64,000 bases of DNA from Flavobacteriales bacterium UBA6051 (GTDB lineage: Bacteria > Bacteroidota > Bacteroidia > Flavobacteriales_D > Crocinitomicaceae): positions 248,001-312,000 of the forward strand of contig DIYP01000017.1 of NCBI GenBank assembly GCA_002427735.1, written 5' to 3'. The stretch's first letter is position 1. Each line of letters begins with the position of its first letter. The position numbers and the translations under genes were made by a program. This document shows positions 8,441-17,600 of this stretch, piece by piece. The notes beneath the pieces are model-generated. The model had not been told where the DNA came from and did not search any database. It saw nothing but the letters and a program-made list of their open reading frames with translations.

Positions 8441-9547
8441 TTAGTGAATTGCAGGAGCCTCTTCGTATTTACCGAGTCGATAAAGCATTTTAGCGTGGCC
8501 TAAAAGTGCCCCACGAAACGTCTTGTGCGTATAATATGGTAAATTGTACTCGAAAGCGGTATCCCTAACGATGTCTGAGATCTTACGGTAATGAACATGA
8601 CAAATGTTCGGGAATAAATGATGTTCAATTTGGTAATTCAATCCACCGACATACCAGGAAAAAATGCGCGCCTTTGGAGCAAAGTTTGCGGTATTCATCA
8701 TCTGGTTCGCCGCCCAGTCGACCTCTATTGTTCCATCTTCTGAGGGCGTCTCAAACGTAGAAGTGGGAACAACGTGCGCTGGCTGGAATATTGCTGCCAA
8801 TGTCAGACCAGCAATAAAGTGCATCAACACGAAACCAAGAATAGAGCCCCACCATGGTAAGCTGGAAAAGAGAATCGGAAGCGTAATAAAAACTCCCAAA
8901 TAAAGAGATTTCGTTGTGATGAGCGACCACAAAAACTTACGACTAGATAAACCCTGCGTTTTGATTAAATCCTTTTTCTTATACCTTTTCCATTGCGCAT
9001 AATCCTTAGTCGTTGTCCACATGAGTGTCATCATTCCGTATAAAAACCAAGCATAAATAAACTGAAATCTATGACCTTTCAACAATTTTTGCTCTGGAGA
9101 AAAACGCATTAACGGATCAATTTGAATATCCTCATCCATCCCACTTACATTTGTGTAAGTATGATGCAAAACATTGTGCTGAATTCTCCAGTTTACATCG
9201 CTACCACCCAAGAATAACATTAATTTTCCAAGGGCAAAGTTCACGTGTTTGTTGCGAGAATACGCGCCGTGATTAGCATCATGCATGATAGAGAGTCCAA
9301 TTCCAGCCATTCCAAACCCCATGAGCACCCACATAAGCAGTACTAACCAAGTGGACTCAAAATAAGTTAAGATCAAAACGAAAGGCACAAAATACAGCGT
9401 AATCATAAAAATGGTCTTCAGTACCATATTGGTATTCGCGTACTTTGAAATATTATTGTCTTTAAAGTATTGACTTACGCGCTTGCGCACCACTTTATAA
9501 AAGTCTTCATCTTTAGACTTTGAAAAATTTACATGGCTGAAACTCAT
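8441..9547 (-). CDS. Membrane acyl-lipid fatty acid desaturase
   Basis: 368-residue integral membrane di-iron desaturase. All three histidine boxes are present: HDANHG at residues 89-94, HNVLHH at 124-129, and QIEHH at 306-310. The QxxHH third box is typical of front-end/delta-5/6-like acyl-lipid or acyl-CoA desaturases. Hydrophobic pairs lie around residues 43-90 and 215-255. It introduces double bonds into membrane lipid acyl chains. There is no N-terminal cytochrome b5 domain, so electrons must come from a separate ferredoxin or b5. I chose ATG 9547 over the upstream TTG at 9580; an exact TATTTTTG element is at 9578-9585. First gene of a four-gene minus-strand run. Confidence 0.88.
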   Translation of the reverse strand: MSFSHVNFSKSKDEDFYKVVRKRVSQYFKDNNISKYANTNMVLKTIFMITLYFVPFVLILTYFESTWLVLLMWVLMGFGMAGIGLSIMHDANHGAYSRNKHVNFALGKLMLFLGGSDVNWRIQHNVLHHTYTNVSGMDEDIQIDPLMRFSPEQKLLKGHRFQFIYAWFLYGMMTLMWTTTKDYAQWKRYKKKDLIKTQGLSSRKFLWSLITTKSLYLGVFITLPILFSSLPWWGSILGFVLMHFIAGLTLAAIFQPAHVVPTSTFETPSEDGTIEVDWAANQMMNTANFAPKARIFSWYVGGLNYQIEHHLFPNICHVHYRKISDIVRDTAFEYNLPYYTHKTFRGALLGHAKMLYRLGKYEEAPAIH

Positions 9548-9727
9548 AGTTTTCTGAAATAAGAAGATAACAAGGTACAAAAATACGGTTTAATGACTCC
9601 TTAGAACGTTCTGTGTTAGCAAATTTTAACTGTATTCTGTTAATCTTACAAACCCTTCGTAAGCTAGCTGTACATTATTCCCTACATTTACCAAGAGTTA
9701 TTTGACCCTTCGAAACTGATTTTCTCT
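9548..9727. other. Divergent intergenic region between desaturase and ispG
   Basis: 180 bases. It holds the desaturase -7 element, and a one-mismatch TACATTTA at 9683-9690 about 38 bases before ispG. Nothing else recognised. Confidence 0.4.
9578..9585 (-). promoter_or_regulatory. Putative -7 promoter element for the desaturase operon
   Basis: TATTTTTG on the minus strand matches the Bacteroidota -7 consensus TAnnTTTG exactly, 30 bases before the desaturase ATG. No clear -33 TTTG was found at the normal spacing. Confidence 0.4.
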
Positions 9728-11641
9728 ATGAGTAATTATTGTCCTGATTATTATCAAAGAAAGCGATATAAAACACGCGTTGCGACTATCGGAAATGTTC
9801 TGTTAGGCGGTGAGAATCCTGTCCGCGTTCAATCAATGACAACAGCAGACACCATGGACACTGAAAAGTCTGTTGACGAGTCTATTCGTATGATTGATGC
9901 AGGTTGCGAAATTGTTCGCCTTACTGCTCCCAGTAAGAAAGATGCTGAAAACCTACGTGAAATTAAGCGAATATTGAATGAACGAGGTTACTCAACGCCA
10001 CTTGTGGCAGATATTCACTTTACACCAAATGCGGCTGAAGTAGCTGCAGACATTGTGGAAAAAGTTCGAGTGAACCCCGGGAATTATGCGGATAAAAAGA
10101 AATTTGAAGAGCATGAATATACGGACGATTCCTACCAGAAAGAATTAGACCGTATTGAGGAAAAGTTCACTCCTCTGGTGCTGAAGTGCAAGGAAAATGG
10201 TGTAGCGATGCGCATAGGAACAAATCACGGATCGCTCTCAGACCGAATTTTAAGTCGTTACGGCGATACACCTAAGGGAATGGTAGAATCTGCCATGGAG
10301 TTTCTTCGAATTTGCGTGAAACATGACTATCACAACCTGGTTCTATCAATGAAGGCCAGCAATACCTTGGTTATGGTTCAAGCATATCGCCTCTTGGTGA
10401 AAACAATGAATGAAAATGGGATGAACTACCCGCTTCATTTGGGTGTAACGGAAGCTGGTGACGGTGAAGATGGCCGCATAAAATCTGCTGTTGGAATAGG
10501 TGCTTTATTGGAAGACGGTCTAGGAGATACGATTCGCGTATCTCTTACCGAAGATCCTGAATTCGAGATACCAGTGGCACAGAAGCTGCTCGCCAAATAT
10601 GCTGCAGAAAACAGGAATGATATTCTGCTTAAAACTGAAACGCAAGAGCTTTCGTATGACCCTTTCAGTTATAGTCGTCGTGAAACATCAGCTGTAGAAA
10701 ATGTTGGTGGCGATCAAGTTCCTGTAGTCATTGCTGATGTGAGTTCAATAGAAGAGCTTAAACCTTCTCATTTATTTGGTTTTGGTTATGCATACTCGGT
10801 TACCTTGGATAAATGGAATATCATGGATCTGGCGGCTGATTATTTATACATTGGCAACAATACAATCGACTTTGAGCTTCCGGGCACACTGAAAGTTATT
10901 TGCTCGCTATCCGTTTGGGAATCGCACTACCAAAATAAGCCTGGATTTTTTCCTATGGTTTCAAAAGATGAGTTGGAAAAAATAGATCAAGAGCAAGTGT
11001 TTTTTCTAAGTCATTCAGCAACTGACACGGATGTAGAATACCTTTCGAACTACACAAACGCTATCTTAGTGTTAGATACGGAACACACGAACAAAACACA
11101 GGTTTTTAGAAATTTATCATTGAATTTTGCGAATAAAGGTATTAAAAATCCTATTATTCTTTGTTCTTCTCCTACCGGTAATGATACTGAAACCTATCAA
11201 CTTTGGGCTTCTTCCGACTTAGGTTCTATGCTCGTGGATGGTGTTGGTGATGGTGTTTGGTTAGGTGGAAACCAACCTGCTCAAATACGTAACTCGACAT
11301 CCTTTGGGATACTTCAAGCGACGCGTACCAGAATATCAAAAACGGAGTATATTTCTTGCCCGTCGTGCGGAAGAACGTTATTTGACCTTCAAGAAACAAC
11401 AGCGAAAATACGCGAGAAAACTTCACACCTGAAAGGAGTTAAAATCGGAATTATGGGGTGCATTGTAAACGGCCCGGGAGAAATGGCAGACGCTGATTAC
11501 GGATATGTGGGAACTGGTCCGGGAAAAATTCACCTTTACAAAGAAAAAGTTGTCGTTCGCAAAAACATTCCTGAAGATGAAGCCGTGGATGCACTGATTG
11601 ATTTAATTCGAGAGCACGGTGATTGGGTAGAGCCGAAATAG
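9728..11641 (+). CDS. ispG: 4-hydroxy-3-methylbut-2-enyl diphosphate synthase
   Basis: 637-residue IspG/GcpE of the MEP isoprenoid pathway, converting MEcPP to HMBPP with a [4Fe-4S] cluster. The N-terminal TIM-barrel part shows VRVQSMTTADTMDTEKSV and VADIHFTPNAAE. The C-terminal reductase-like domain holds the cluster ligands: SCPSCGRTLFDL and GIMGCIVNGPGEMADADYG. At 637 residues it is much longer than the about 370-residue E. coli enzyme, because it carries the middle insertion domain (about residues 290-500) typical of plant, Chlamydia and Bacteroidota IspG. Monocistronic, with about 180 bases of upstream space shared divergently with the desaturase operon. Confidence 0.95.
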   Translation: MSNYCPDYYQRKRYKTRVATIGNVLLGGENPVRVQSMTTADTMDTEKSVDESIRMIDAGCEIVRLTAPSKKDAENLREIKRILNERGYSTPLVADIHFTPNAAEVAADIVEKVRVNPGNYADKKKFEEHEYTDDSYQKELDRIEEKFTPLVLKCKENGVAMRIGTNHGSLSDRILSRYGDTPKGMVESAMEFLRICVKHDYHNLVLSMKASNTLVMVQAYRLLVKTMNENGMNYPLHLGVTEAGDGEDGRIKSAVGIGALLEDGLGDTIRVSLTEDPEFEIPVAQKLLAKYAAENRNDILLKTETQELSYDPFSYSRRETSAVENVGGDQVPVVIADVSSIEELKPSHLFGFGYAYSVTLDKWNIMDLAADYLYIGNNTIDFELPGTLKVICSLSVWESHYQNKPGFFPMVSKDELEKIDQEQVFFLSHSATDTDVEYLSNYTNAILVLDTEHTNKTQVFRNLSLNFANKGIKNPIILCSSPTGNDTETYQLWASSDLGSMLVDGVGDGVWLGGNQPAQIRNSTSFGILQATRTRISKTEYISCPSCGRTLFDLQETTAKIREKTSHLKGVKIGIMGCIVNGPGEMADADYGYVGTGPGKIHLYKEKVVVRKNIPEDEAVDALIDLIREHGDWVEPK

Positions 11642-11831
11642 ACATGATTTTTGGTGGAGTTGGCTCAAAACTGTCAAAAAAACACGTAACCCCTTTATTT
11701 TCAGCCGTTTAAAAAACAAAAAAACACCTCTATTCTATTGCTTTATCTCAAAAAAATAAGGGGAATGTACTAGCGAAAAGCTAAAAGGGCCTTAAATCGC
11801 TTTAAAATGCGAAAAAACCATACTTCAGGGG
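11642..11831. other. Convergent intergenic gap, nothing recognised
   Basis: 190 bases between the ispG stop and the mnmG stop. AT-rich, with runs of A; no clear stem with T tract and no coding potential of note. Confidence 0.5.
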
Positions 11832-13703
11832 TTACCTTCCAAGAAAAACCAGCAATACTGAAACATCGCTCGGCGAAACTCCACTAATTCGAGATGCCTG
11901 TCCAATTGTTCGTGGTTTCAATTCTGAGAGTTTTTCTTTTCCTTCAGCGCTAATACTTGCCAGTTTCGAATAGTCTAAATCTTCCGGAATTAAAACTTCT
12001 TCGAGTCGATTCATTTTCTTCGCAACATCTTCTTCTCGATTAATATACCCCTCGTACTTTAATTGAATTTCTGCTTGATCAACAATATCCTCGTGCTCCA
12101 CTGTCAATTCTTCTGCCAGCTTTTTAGAATCATCGCTGATATCTAACAAATCGGTCATTGTTATTTTTGGTCGCGTAATTAAAGAACTTAGTTTCACTTG
12201 TTGGTCAATAGGAGAGCTACCAACACTACTCAGCAGAACATTTGCCTTGTCCGGAGCAATTCCTTCTTTGCGTAATGACTTTTTTAGTTTTTCGGTCCCG
12301 GCAGTTTTAAGTTCTACCTTTCGCATTGCCTCATCTGTCGCTAAACCTATAGCATGACCTATTGGTGTTAACCTTAGATCCGCATTATCTTGTCTCAACA
12401 GTATTCTGTACTCTGCTCTGCTCGTGAACATTCGATAAGGTTCTTTTGTTCCCTTCGTGATCAAGTCATCGATGAGTACACCAATATATGCTTCACTGCG
12501 TGAAAGAATAAATGCACTTTCTTCTTTTACTTTTCTGTGCGCATTAATTCCTGCCATTAAACCCTGACAAGCTGCTTCCTCATATCCAGTTGTTCCATTG
12601 ATTTGACCTGCAAAGAATAAATTTTCAACCTTTTTTGTTTCAAGTGTATGTTTTAATTGTGTCGGAGGAAAGTAATCGTACTCTATTGCGTACCCCGGAC
12701 GAAACATTTTCACATTTTCAAAACCAGGAATTGAAGTCATGGCTTTATACTGTACCTCCTCAGGTAAAGAAGTACTAAACCCGTTCACATAAATTTCAAT
12801 TGTATTCCAACCTTCTGGCTCGACAAAAATCTGATGACGATCTCTTTCAGCAAAACGACTAATCTTATCCTCAATGCTTGGGCAGTATCTCGGACCGGTA
12901 CTTTTAATTGCTCCGTTAAACATTGGAGAACGATCGAAGCCCTCTTTCAACAACTCGTGTGTTTCGGGGTTGGTGTAAGTAATATGACAAGATCGTTGCT
13001 TACTTAATGCCTTTGTCGAAGAGAAACTAAACTTTGACGGGTTTTCATCACCTGGCTGTTCTTCCATTTTCGAATAATCCAAAGAACGTCCATCAACACG
13101 TGGAGGTGTTCCCGTTTTCATTCTTCCTGTTTCAAAACCGAGCTCAACTAAGTTCTCGGTTATACCTGTTGCAGCTCTTTCTCCTGCGCGACCTCCTCCG
13201 AACTGTTTTTCGCCCAAATGAATCAACCCATTCAAAAATGTTCCATTAGTCAAAACAACAGATTTCGCCTTAACCTCTACACCGATTGATGTTTTTACTC
13301 CGGTGATACGGCCGTTTTCTATTAGCAAACCATTACACATGTCCTGCCAAAAATCCACATTAGGGTTTCGCTCTAAAAGAAGTCTCCACTCCTCGGCAAA
13401 CTTCATCCGGTCGTTTTGTGTTCTGGGAGACCACATTGCTGGACCTTTCGACCTGTTCAACATACGAAACTGAATAGCGCTTAAATCACTCACGATTCCT
13501 GAACCTCCACCCAAAGCATCAATCTCTCTCAAAATCTGGCCTTTTGCAACACCACCCATAGCAGGGTTACAACTCATTTGAGCAATCGTGTTCATATTCA
13601 TAGTGACAAGCAACACCGAACTCCCCAACATCGCAGCGGCATTAGCCGCCTCACAACCGGCATGGCCGGCGCCAACAACAACAACATCGTACTCTTTAAT
13701 CAT
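11832..13703 (-). CDS. mnmG: tRNA uridine-5-carboxymethylaminomethyl(34) synthesis protein MnmG
   Basis: 623 residues, matching the standard MnmG/GidA length. It forms a complex with MnmE to modify the wobble uridine (U34) of tRNAs. Visible motifs are the FAD Rossmann GAGHAGCEAA, MSCNPAMGG with the catalytic Cys, the second Cys-containing segment FAGQINGTTGYEEAA, and the C-terminal MnmE-binding helical domain (about residues 550-623, ISGVSPSDVSVLL). I chose ATG 13703; the frame extends upstream to 13733 only because a parS-like site happens to be open in frame. It lies 74 bases after ybeY, with two parS-like palindromes in and next to the gap. mnmG often sits near the replication origin in bacteria, which fits the other evidence here. 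Confidence 0.95.
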   Translation of the reverse strand: MIKEYDVVVVGAGHAGCEAANAAAMLGSSVLLVTMNMNTIAQMSCNPAMGGVAKGQILREIDALGGGSGIVSDLSAIQFRMLNRSKGPAMWSPRTQNDRMKFAEEWRLLLERNPNVDFWQDMCNGLLIENGRITGVKTSIGVEVKAKSVVLTNGTFLNGLIHLGEKQFGGGRAGERAATGITENLVELGFETGRMKTGTPPRVDGRSLDYSKMEEQPGDENPSKFSFSSTKALSKQRSCHITYTNPETHELLKEGFDRSPMFNGAIKSTGPRYCPSIEDKISRFAERDRHQIFVEPEGWNTIEIYVNGFSTSLPEEVQYKAMTSIPGFENVKMFRPGYAIEYDYFPPTQLKHTLETKKVENLFFAGQINGTTGYEEAACQGLMAGINAHRKVKEESAFILSRSEAYIGVLIDDLITKGTKEPYRMFTSRAEYRILLRQDNADLRLTPIGHAIGLATDEAMRKVELKTAGTEKLKKSLRKEGIAPDKANVLLSSVGSSPIDQQVKLSSLITRPKITMTDLLDISDDSKKLAEELTVEHEDIVDQAEIQLKYEGYINREEDVAKKMNRLEEVLIPEDLDYSKLASISAEGKEKLSELKPRTIGQASRISGVSPSDVSVLLVFLGR

Positions 13704-13709
13704 TCTAAA

Positions 13710-13725
13710 TGTTTCACGTGGAACA
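13710..13725. promoter_or_regulatory. parS-like ParB-binding palindrome 1
   Basis: TGTTTCACGTGGAACA matches the bacterial parS consensus (TGTTNCACGTGNAACA), with the perfect CACGTG core and correct arms on both sides. It lies 6 bases upstream of the mnmG ATG. parS sites are bound by ParB and direct origin segregation; they are usually near oriC. Confidence 0.88.
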
Positions 13726-13777
13726 AGCCACAAAATTCAACAGCACAAAATTACTACAGAAACCGCGAAGGATAAAA

Positions 13778-14200
13778 CTATGTTTCACGTGGAACAATAG
13801 ACAAATAATAATCTTCCCTATCTCTCATCAACTTCTTCTCGTCTTCATATTTATCTTTTAAGCCAACCAAATGTAAAACACCGTGAACCACCACCCTATT
13901 CAACTCATCACCGAATAACAGGCCGAGCGACTTAGCATTGTCACTAACGCGATCAATGGACACAAACAAATCACCAGAGACTACATCATCCTCACAGTAG
14001 TCAAACGTAATTATATCAGTATAATAATCATGATTAAGGTGGTATCTATTCATTTCCAACAAGTACTCATCCGAGCAAAAAACCAGAGACAAATCACCTA
14101 AACGCCTATCGTAATCCTCACAAACTTCGTTCAGCCACGAAACAAAAAATTCCGGGCTCAAACCCAGAATTTCAGTGTCCTCATAAAAGATTTCTATCAT
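13778..14200 (-). CDS. ybeY: Endoribonuclease YbeY
   Basis: 140-residue metal-dependent endoribonuclease for 16S rRNA 3' maturation and ribosome quality control (UPF0054). The family motif is HGVLHLVGLKDK (about residues 109-120): the first two His ligands are present, but the third His of the E. coli-type HGxLHLxGYDH motif is not, being replaced by a KDK segment that I recall as common in Bacteroidota. Its start shares one base with the stop of the RsbW-like gene (TAATG). The C-terminal VPRET is encoded by a parS-like site. Confidence 0.9.
   Translation of the reverse strand: MIEIFYEDTEILGLSPEFFVSWLNEVCEDYDRRLGDLSLVFCSDEYLLEMNRYHLNHDYYTDIITFDYCEDDVVSGDLFVSIDRVSDNAKSLGLLFGDELNRVVVHGVLHLVGLKDKYEDEKKLMRDREDYYLSIVPRET
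13781..13796. promoter_or_regulatory. parS-like ParB-binding palindrome 2
   Basis: A second copy of the same 16-mer, TGTTTCACGTGGAACA, identical to copy 1 and 55 bases from its end. It lies within the last codons of ybeY, where it encodes the C-terminal VPRET residues. Confidence 0.88.
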
Positions 14201-14616
14201 TACTTTTTCGTGAAATAGATGTCTACATTTCTGCCACCATCACTAAACTCAACCTCCTCAGATAGTGACTTCATTAAAAAGATACCTCTACCATCTTCCT
14301 TTTCTATATTTTCAGGAGCGGTCGGATCTGGGAGGTTATTAAAATCAAAACCGTCACCATAATCCTTAACACTAAAACAAAAATCCGTTTGCTTGTCACC
14401 AACAGCCAAGTCTACATTTAAATCTTCTTTTTGCCTATTTCCATGCTGAATAGCATTATTCACCGCTTCGGTAACCGCAATGAGCACATTCCCATAATAA
14501 TCCTCGTTTACCTCAAGACGTGCACACACATCGTCTATCAAGACTTCAACTTTATTGATTGATCCAAAATCTGAAGGGATAGAAAGTGTATCTATCGTCA
14601 CAAAACCGTCTTTCAT
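14200..14616 (-). CDS. RsbW-like anti-sigma/serine kinase ATP-binding protein
   Basis: 138 residues forming a single GHKL (HATPase_c) domain of the RsbW/SpoIIAB type: N-box IAVTEAVNNAIQHGN, then DYGDGFDF (G1) and EDGRGIFLMKSL (G2). It lacks a sensor or dimerisation domain, so it is not a classic histidine kinase. RsbW-type proteins bind sigma factors or phosphorylate an antagonist on Ser/Thr; no SpoIIAA/STAS partner is visible in this window. It sits between DUF4175 (13-base gap) and ybeY (1-base overlap), a tight operon. Confidence 0.8.
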   Translation of the reverse strand: MKDGFVTIDTLSIPSDFGSINKVEVLIDDVCARLEVNEDYYGNVLIAVTEAVNNAIQHGNRQKEDLNVDLAVGDKQTDFCFSVKDYGDGFDFNNLPDPTAPENIEKEDGRGIFLMKSLSEEVEFSDGGRNVDIYFTKK

Positions 14617-14629
14617 TCTCTCTTAAATA

Positions 14630-17600
14630 TTACAATACTCTATTGAAATATTCATTCGCTCTGTCCTTATAATACTTCTTATAAGCCGGATCAACAGATC
14701 GTAATAATTCAATTTGCTTAAGTTTCTCCTTGTTATACTCATCAAATCGAATTTGGTTACCATTATTTTCGTTTTTTCCCTCTTTGGACTCGCGTTTCTC
14801 ATCCAACCCTCTCTCCATCAGCGCCTTTTCACTCTCCAACAAACGTGTCAAAATACGCTTCTGCCGGTCAATTAAGTTATCACCTAAACGTTTATTCACC
14901 AAGTCTTTCTCTTGTTCTTCAAGCTCTTCAATCAGTGGGTTCAGTTTATTCCCAGTACCTTTACCGTCCTTGTTCATCTGATTACGCATTTCTTCCAAAC
15001 GCCTTCTCATAGCACCTTGTTGAGCGGCCATTTTAGCCACCTCTTTGTTTCCAAGTCCCATTCCACCTTGTCCATTCTTTCCTCCCATTCCTTCCCCAGG
15101 TTTCTCACCAGGCTTCCTTCCTCCTGGATTATTCCCTTTCTTCATTTGCTCCAGCTGCTGCTTCAACATCTCCTTCATGTCCCCTGACGACGATCCGTTA
15201 CCCGGTTTAGGCTGTCCCATTCCTCCCGGTTTATTACAGCTTCCAGATCCCGGCATCATACTTTGCATTTGCTGTTGCATTTGTTGTAGCGCTTCATTTA
15301 ACATGAGTGCCAAGTTGTTATAAGAAGTCATTACATATTGTTGATGCATACTCAAATTCTTACGCTCTCTCTCATCAATATCTTCTAATATCAGCTTATG
15401 ATTCACACTTATCGTGTTCAACTCTTTGTCTATAAATTGAGCGATTTTTGGTTGTCTTCTCGCAAGCGCTTTAAGGCTATCATCAACAACCTTAGTTCCA
15501 TCGATAATTTTTCGCTGCGTGCGTCCGTATTTTCTATACGCCGGATCGTTATCAGCAACTCTATTAAACCTACCCATCACATCCTCCTGGTCGAAACTTA
15601 AAGAAACCAAGCTCTCTAAAATATTCCTGAGCATATCGATATCCTCCTGCTGCTGTTGTTGGTTAGATTGCTGCTGCATCGCGTCCAAACTCTCCGCCAT
15701 TTCCTCCATTTTCTCTGAGGCTCCTTTTTGACTCTCTCCAGCCTTCTTTCCCTTATCCTTTGATAACTGCTCCTTTGACTCTTCAAGGTCATCGTCAATC
15801 TCCTCACTCTTCTCCTCATTATGCTCCATACCAAGCTCCATTGGTCTATCCAACTCACTATTGAGGCTATCAAGTTCTTTCATGTCTTCCTTGATATCCT
15901 CAAACTTTGCATCTATTTCCTCCTGCTTCTTTAAATCATCCTCGGAAATATCCTTCTTGTTCTCCGTTTCCTCTCGCAAAGCGTCTTGTTCCTTCGCCAG
16001 TTCTTTGAGTTCTTCTTCTATGTCATCAATTTTCTCATTTACCTGGAACTTCTTTAACATCTCCAAGCTTCGGTCCAGTTGGTCCTTCATCTCCTCCGAA
16101 GACATTTCCAGTTTATCCAGATTCTCCTCCAATGAATTCTTGTCCTGCTGTTCTTTCATCAACTCCTCCAGTTGATTCAACAAGTCCTTTAATTCATCGT
16201 CCATTAACTCTTCAAGCAGATCATTAATCATCTCTTGCTGTTCCAAGAGCTGCTCATCCATCTCAGAAAGCTGGTTCTTCTCTTCTATACTATTATTCAT
16301 TTCCTCTTGAATAGACTCCAGATCTTCCAAGAGCGATTTATGATCTTCTTGTAATTGATTTACCTGATTCTGCTTATTCCAATCCGACCGTTTAGAATTC
16401 ATTGTTTCCTTTCTCAGACGATCCAGGTTTTCTTTGAAATCCTTTGCCTTTTCAAGCACCTTATTCAAGTCCTCCTTTGTCTTTTCCTGATCTTCCTCGC
16501 GCGATTCATTCAACTCCTCCAATGTCGGTAATTTGTATTGAAAAGAACGGCTTTTTGTTGACTTACTTCCATTTACTCCGTCATTATCGTTCACAACAAA
16601 GTAGTACTCAATTTCATCCTTCAATTGTATTTCTTCACGTCTAAAATCGACTGCAAAATTAAATGGTGATTCCGTTCCAAAGACCTTCGAAACAGCCATT
16701 TTTTCCATTCTCTCGGTACCATCGTCACGCTTTATTTTATACACAAAGGTTAATCCACTTAAACCATAATCATCACTAACCACTCCAGAGAAATAACGAA
16801 TTCCATCCTTGACAGAGTCCTGTACTTCTTCTACCTGTATCGCAGGATAATCATCTCTTATTACATCAACAGCAAAAAAGGTTGTATCCCTTTTATTACT
16901 CTCCTTGTTTGTCAATATGATCTGACCATTAGTGCTATTCAAAATGCGTTTCTTCAGCGAAAAACCATCCTTCGCAAAGGTTCGTTTATCGTCATTCAAC
17001 CAGAATTCAACGCCTTCGCTGTTCTTCGTAAGAACACTCCAAACAACTTCCGTTCCTTCCGGCAAAGTCAAGTCTCCGGCGTTTTCAACAACCTCTTTAT
17101 CCTTTCCTAGATAACTAGGGTAAACTAAGGTAGCTTGTAGCTTACCAATAGCCGTTTTTCCAATCACCTCAACGTTATACTCATCACTATTAAAACCATT
17201 TGCTTCAAAAGAGAATACTGTGTTGTCTTGAAGTTGTGATAGCCTTCCTTGAAACTTATTCTTTGCAGTCTTATTGAGTAAGAAACGTCCCTGCTCAGAA
17301 CGAACGTATACCTTTTCAGGTAAACTATTCCCTGTGAGCTCCACCTCAAACATATAATCGGCACCTTCCTCTATTGTATTTTCCTCCGTTAAAAGTCTAA
17401 ACTCAAACGGAGCAGGCACTTCATACACACTCGTAAAGTTGACCACCCTCTCTGTTCCCTGCGTCAATAAAGAAGGACTAAAAACACCAATGACAAACAA
17501 CACCAAAACAACAGGTAATACCCATGCCAAATACTTCCTGTTTTCTCCTAAATCGATTGCCTCTGCAAAAGGTATGGCGCTCATCGAAGAGCTTCTTTGC

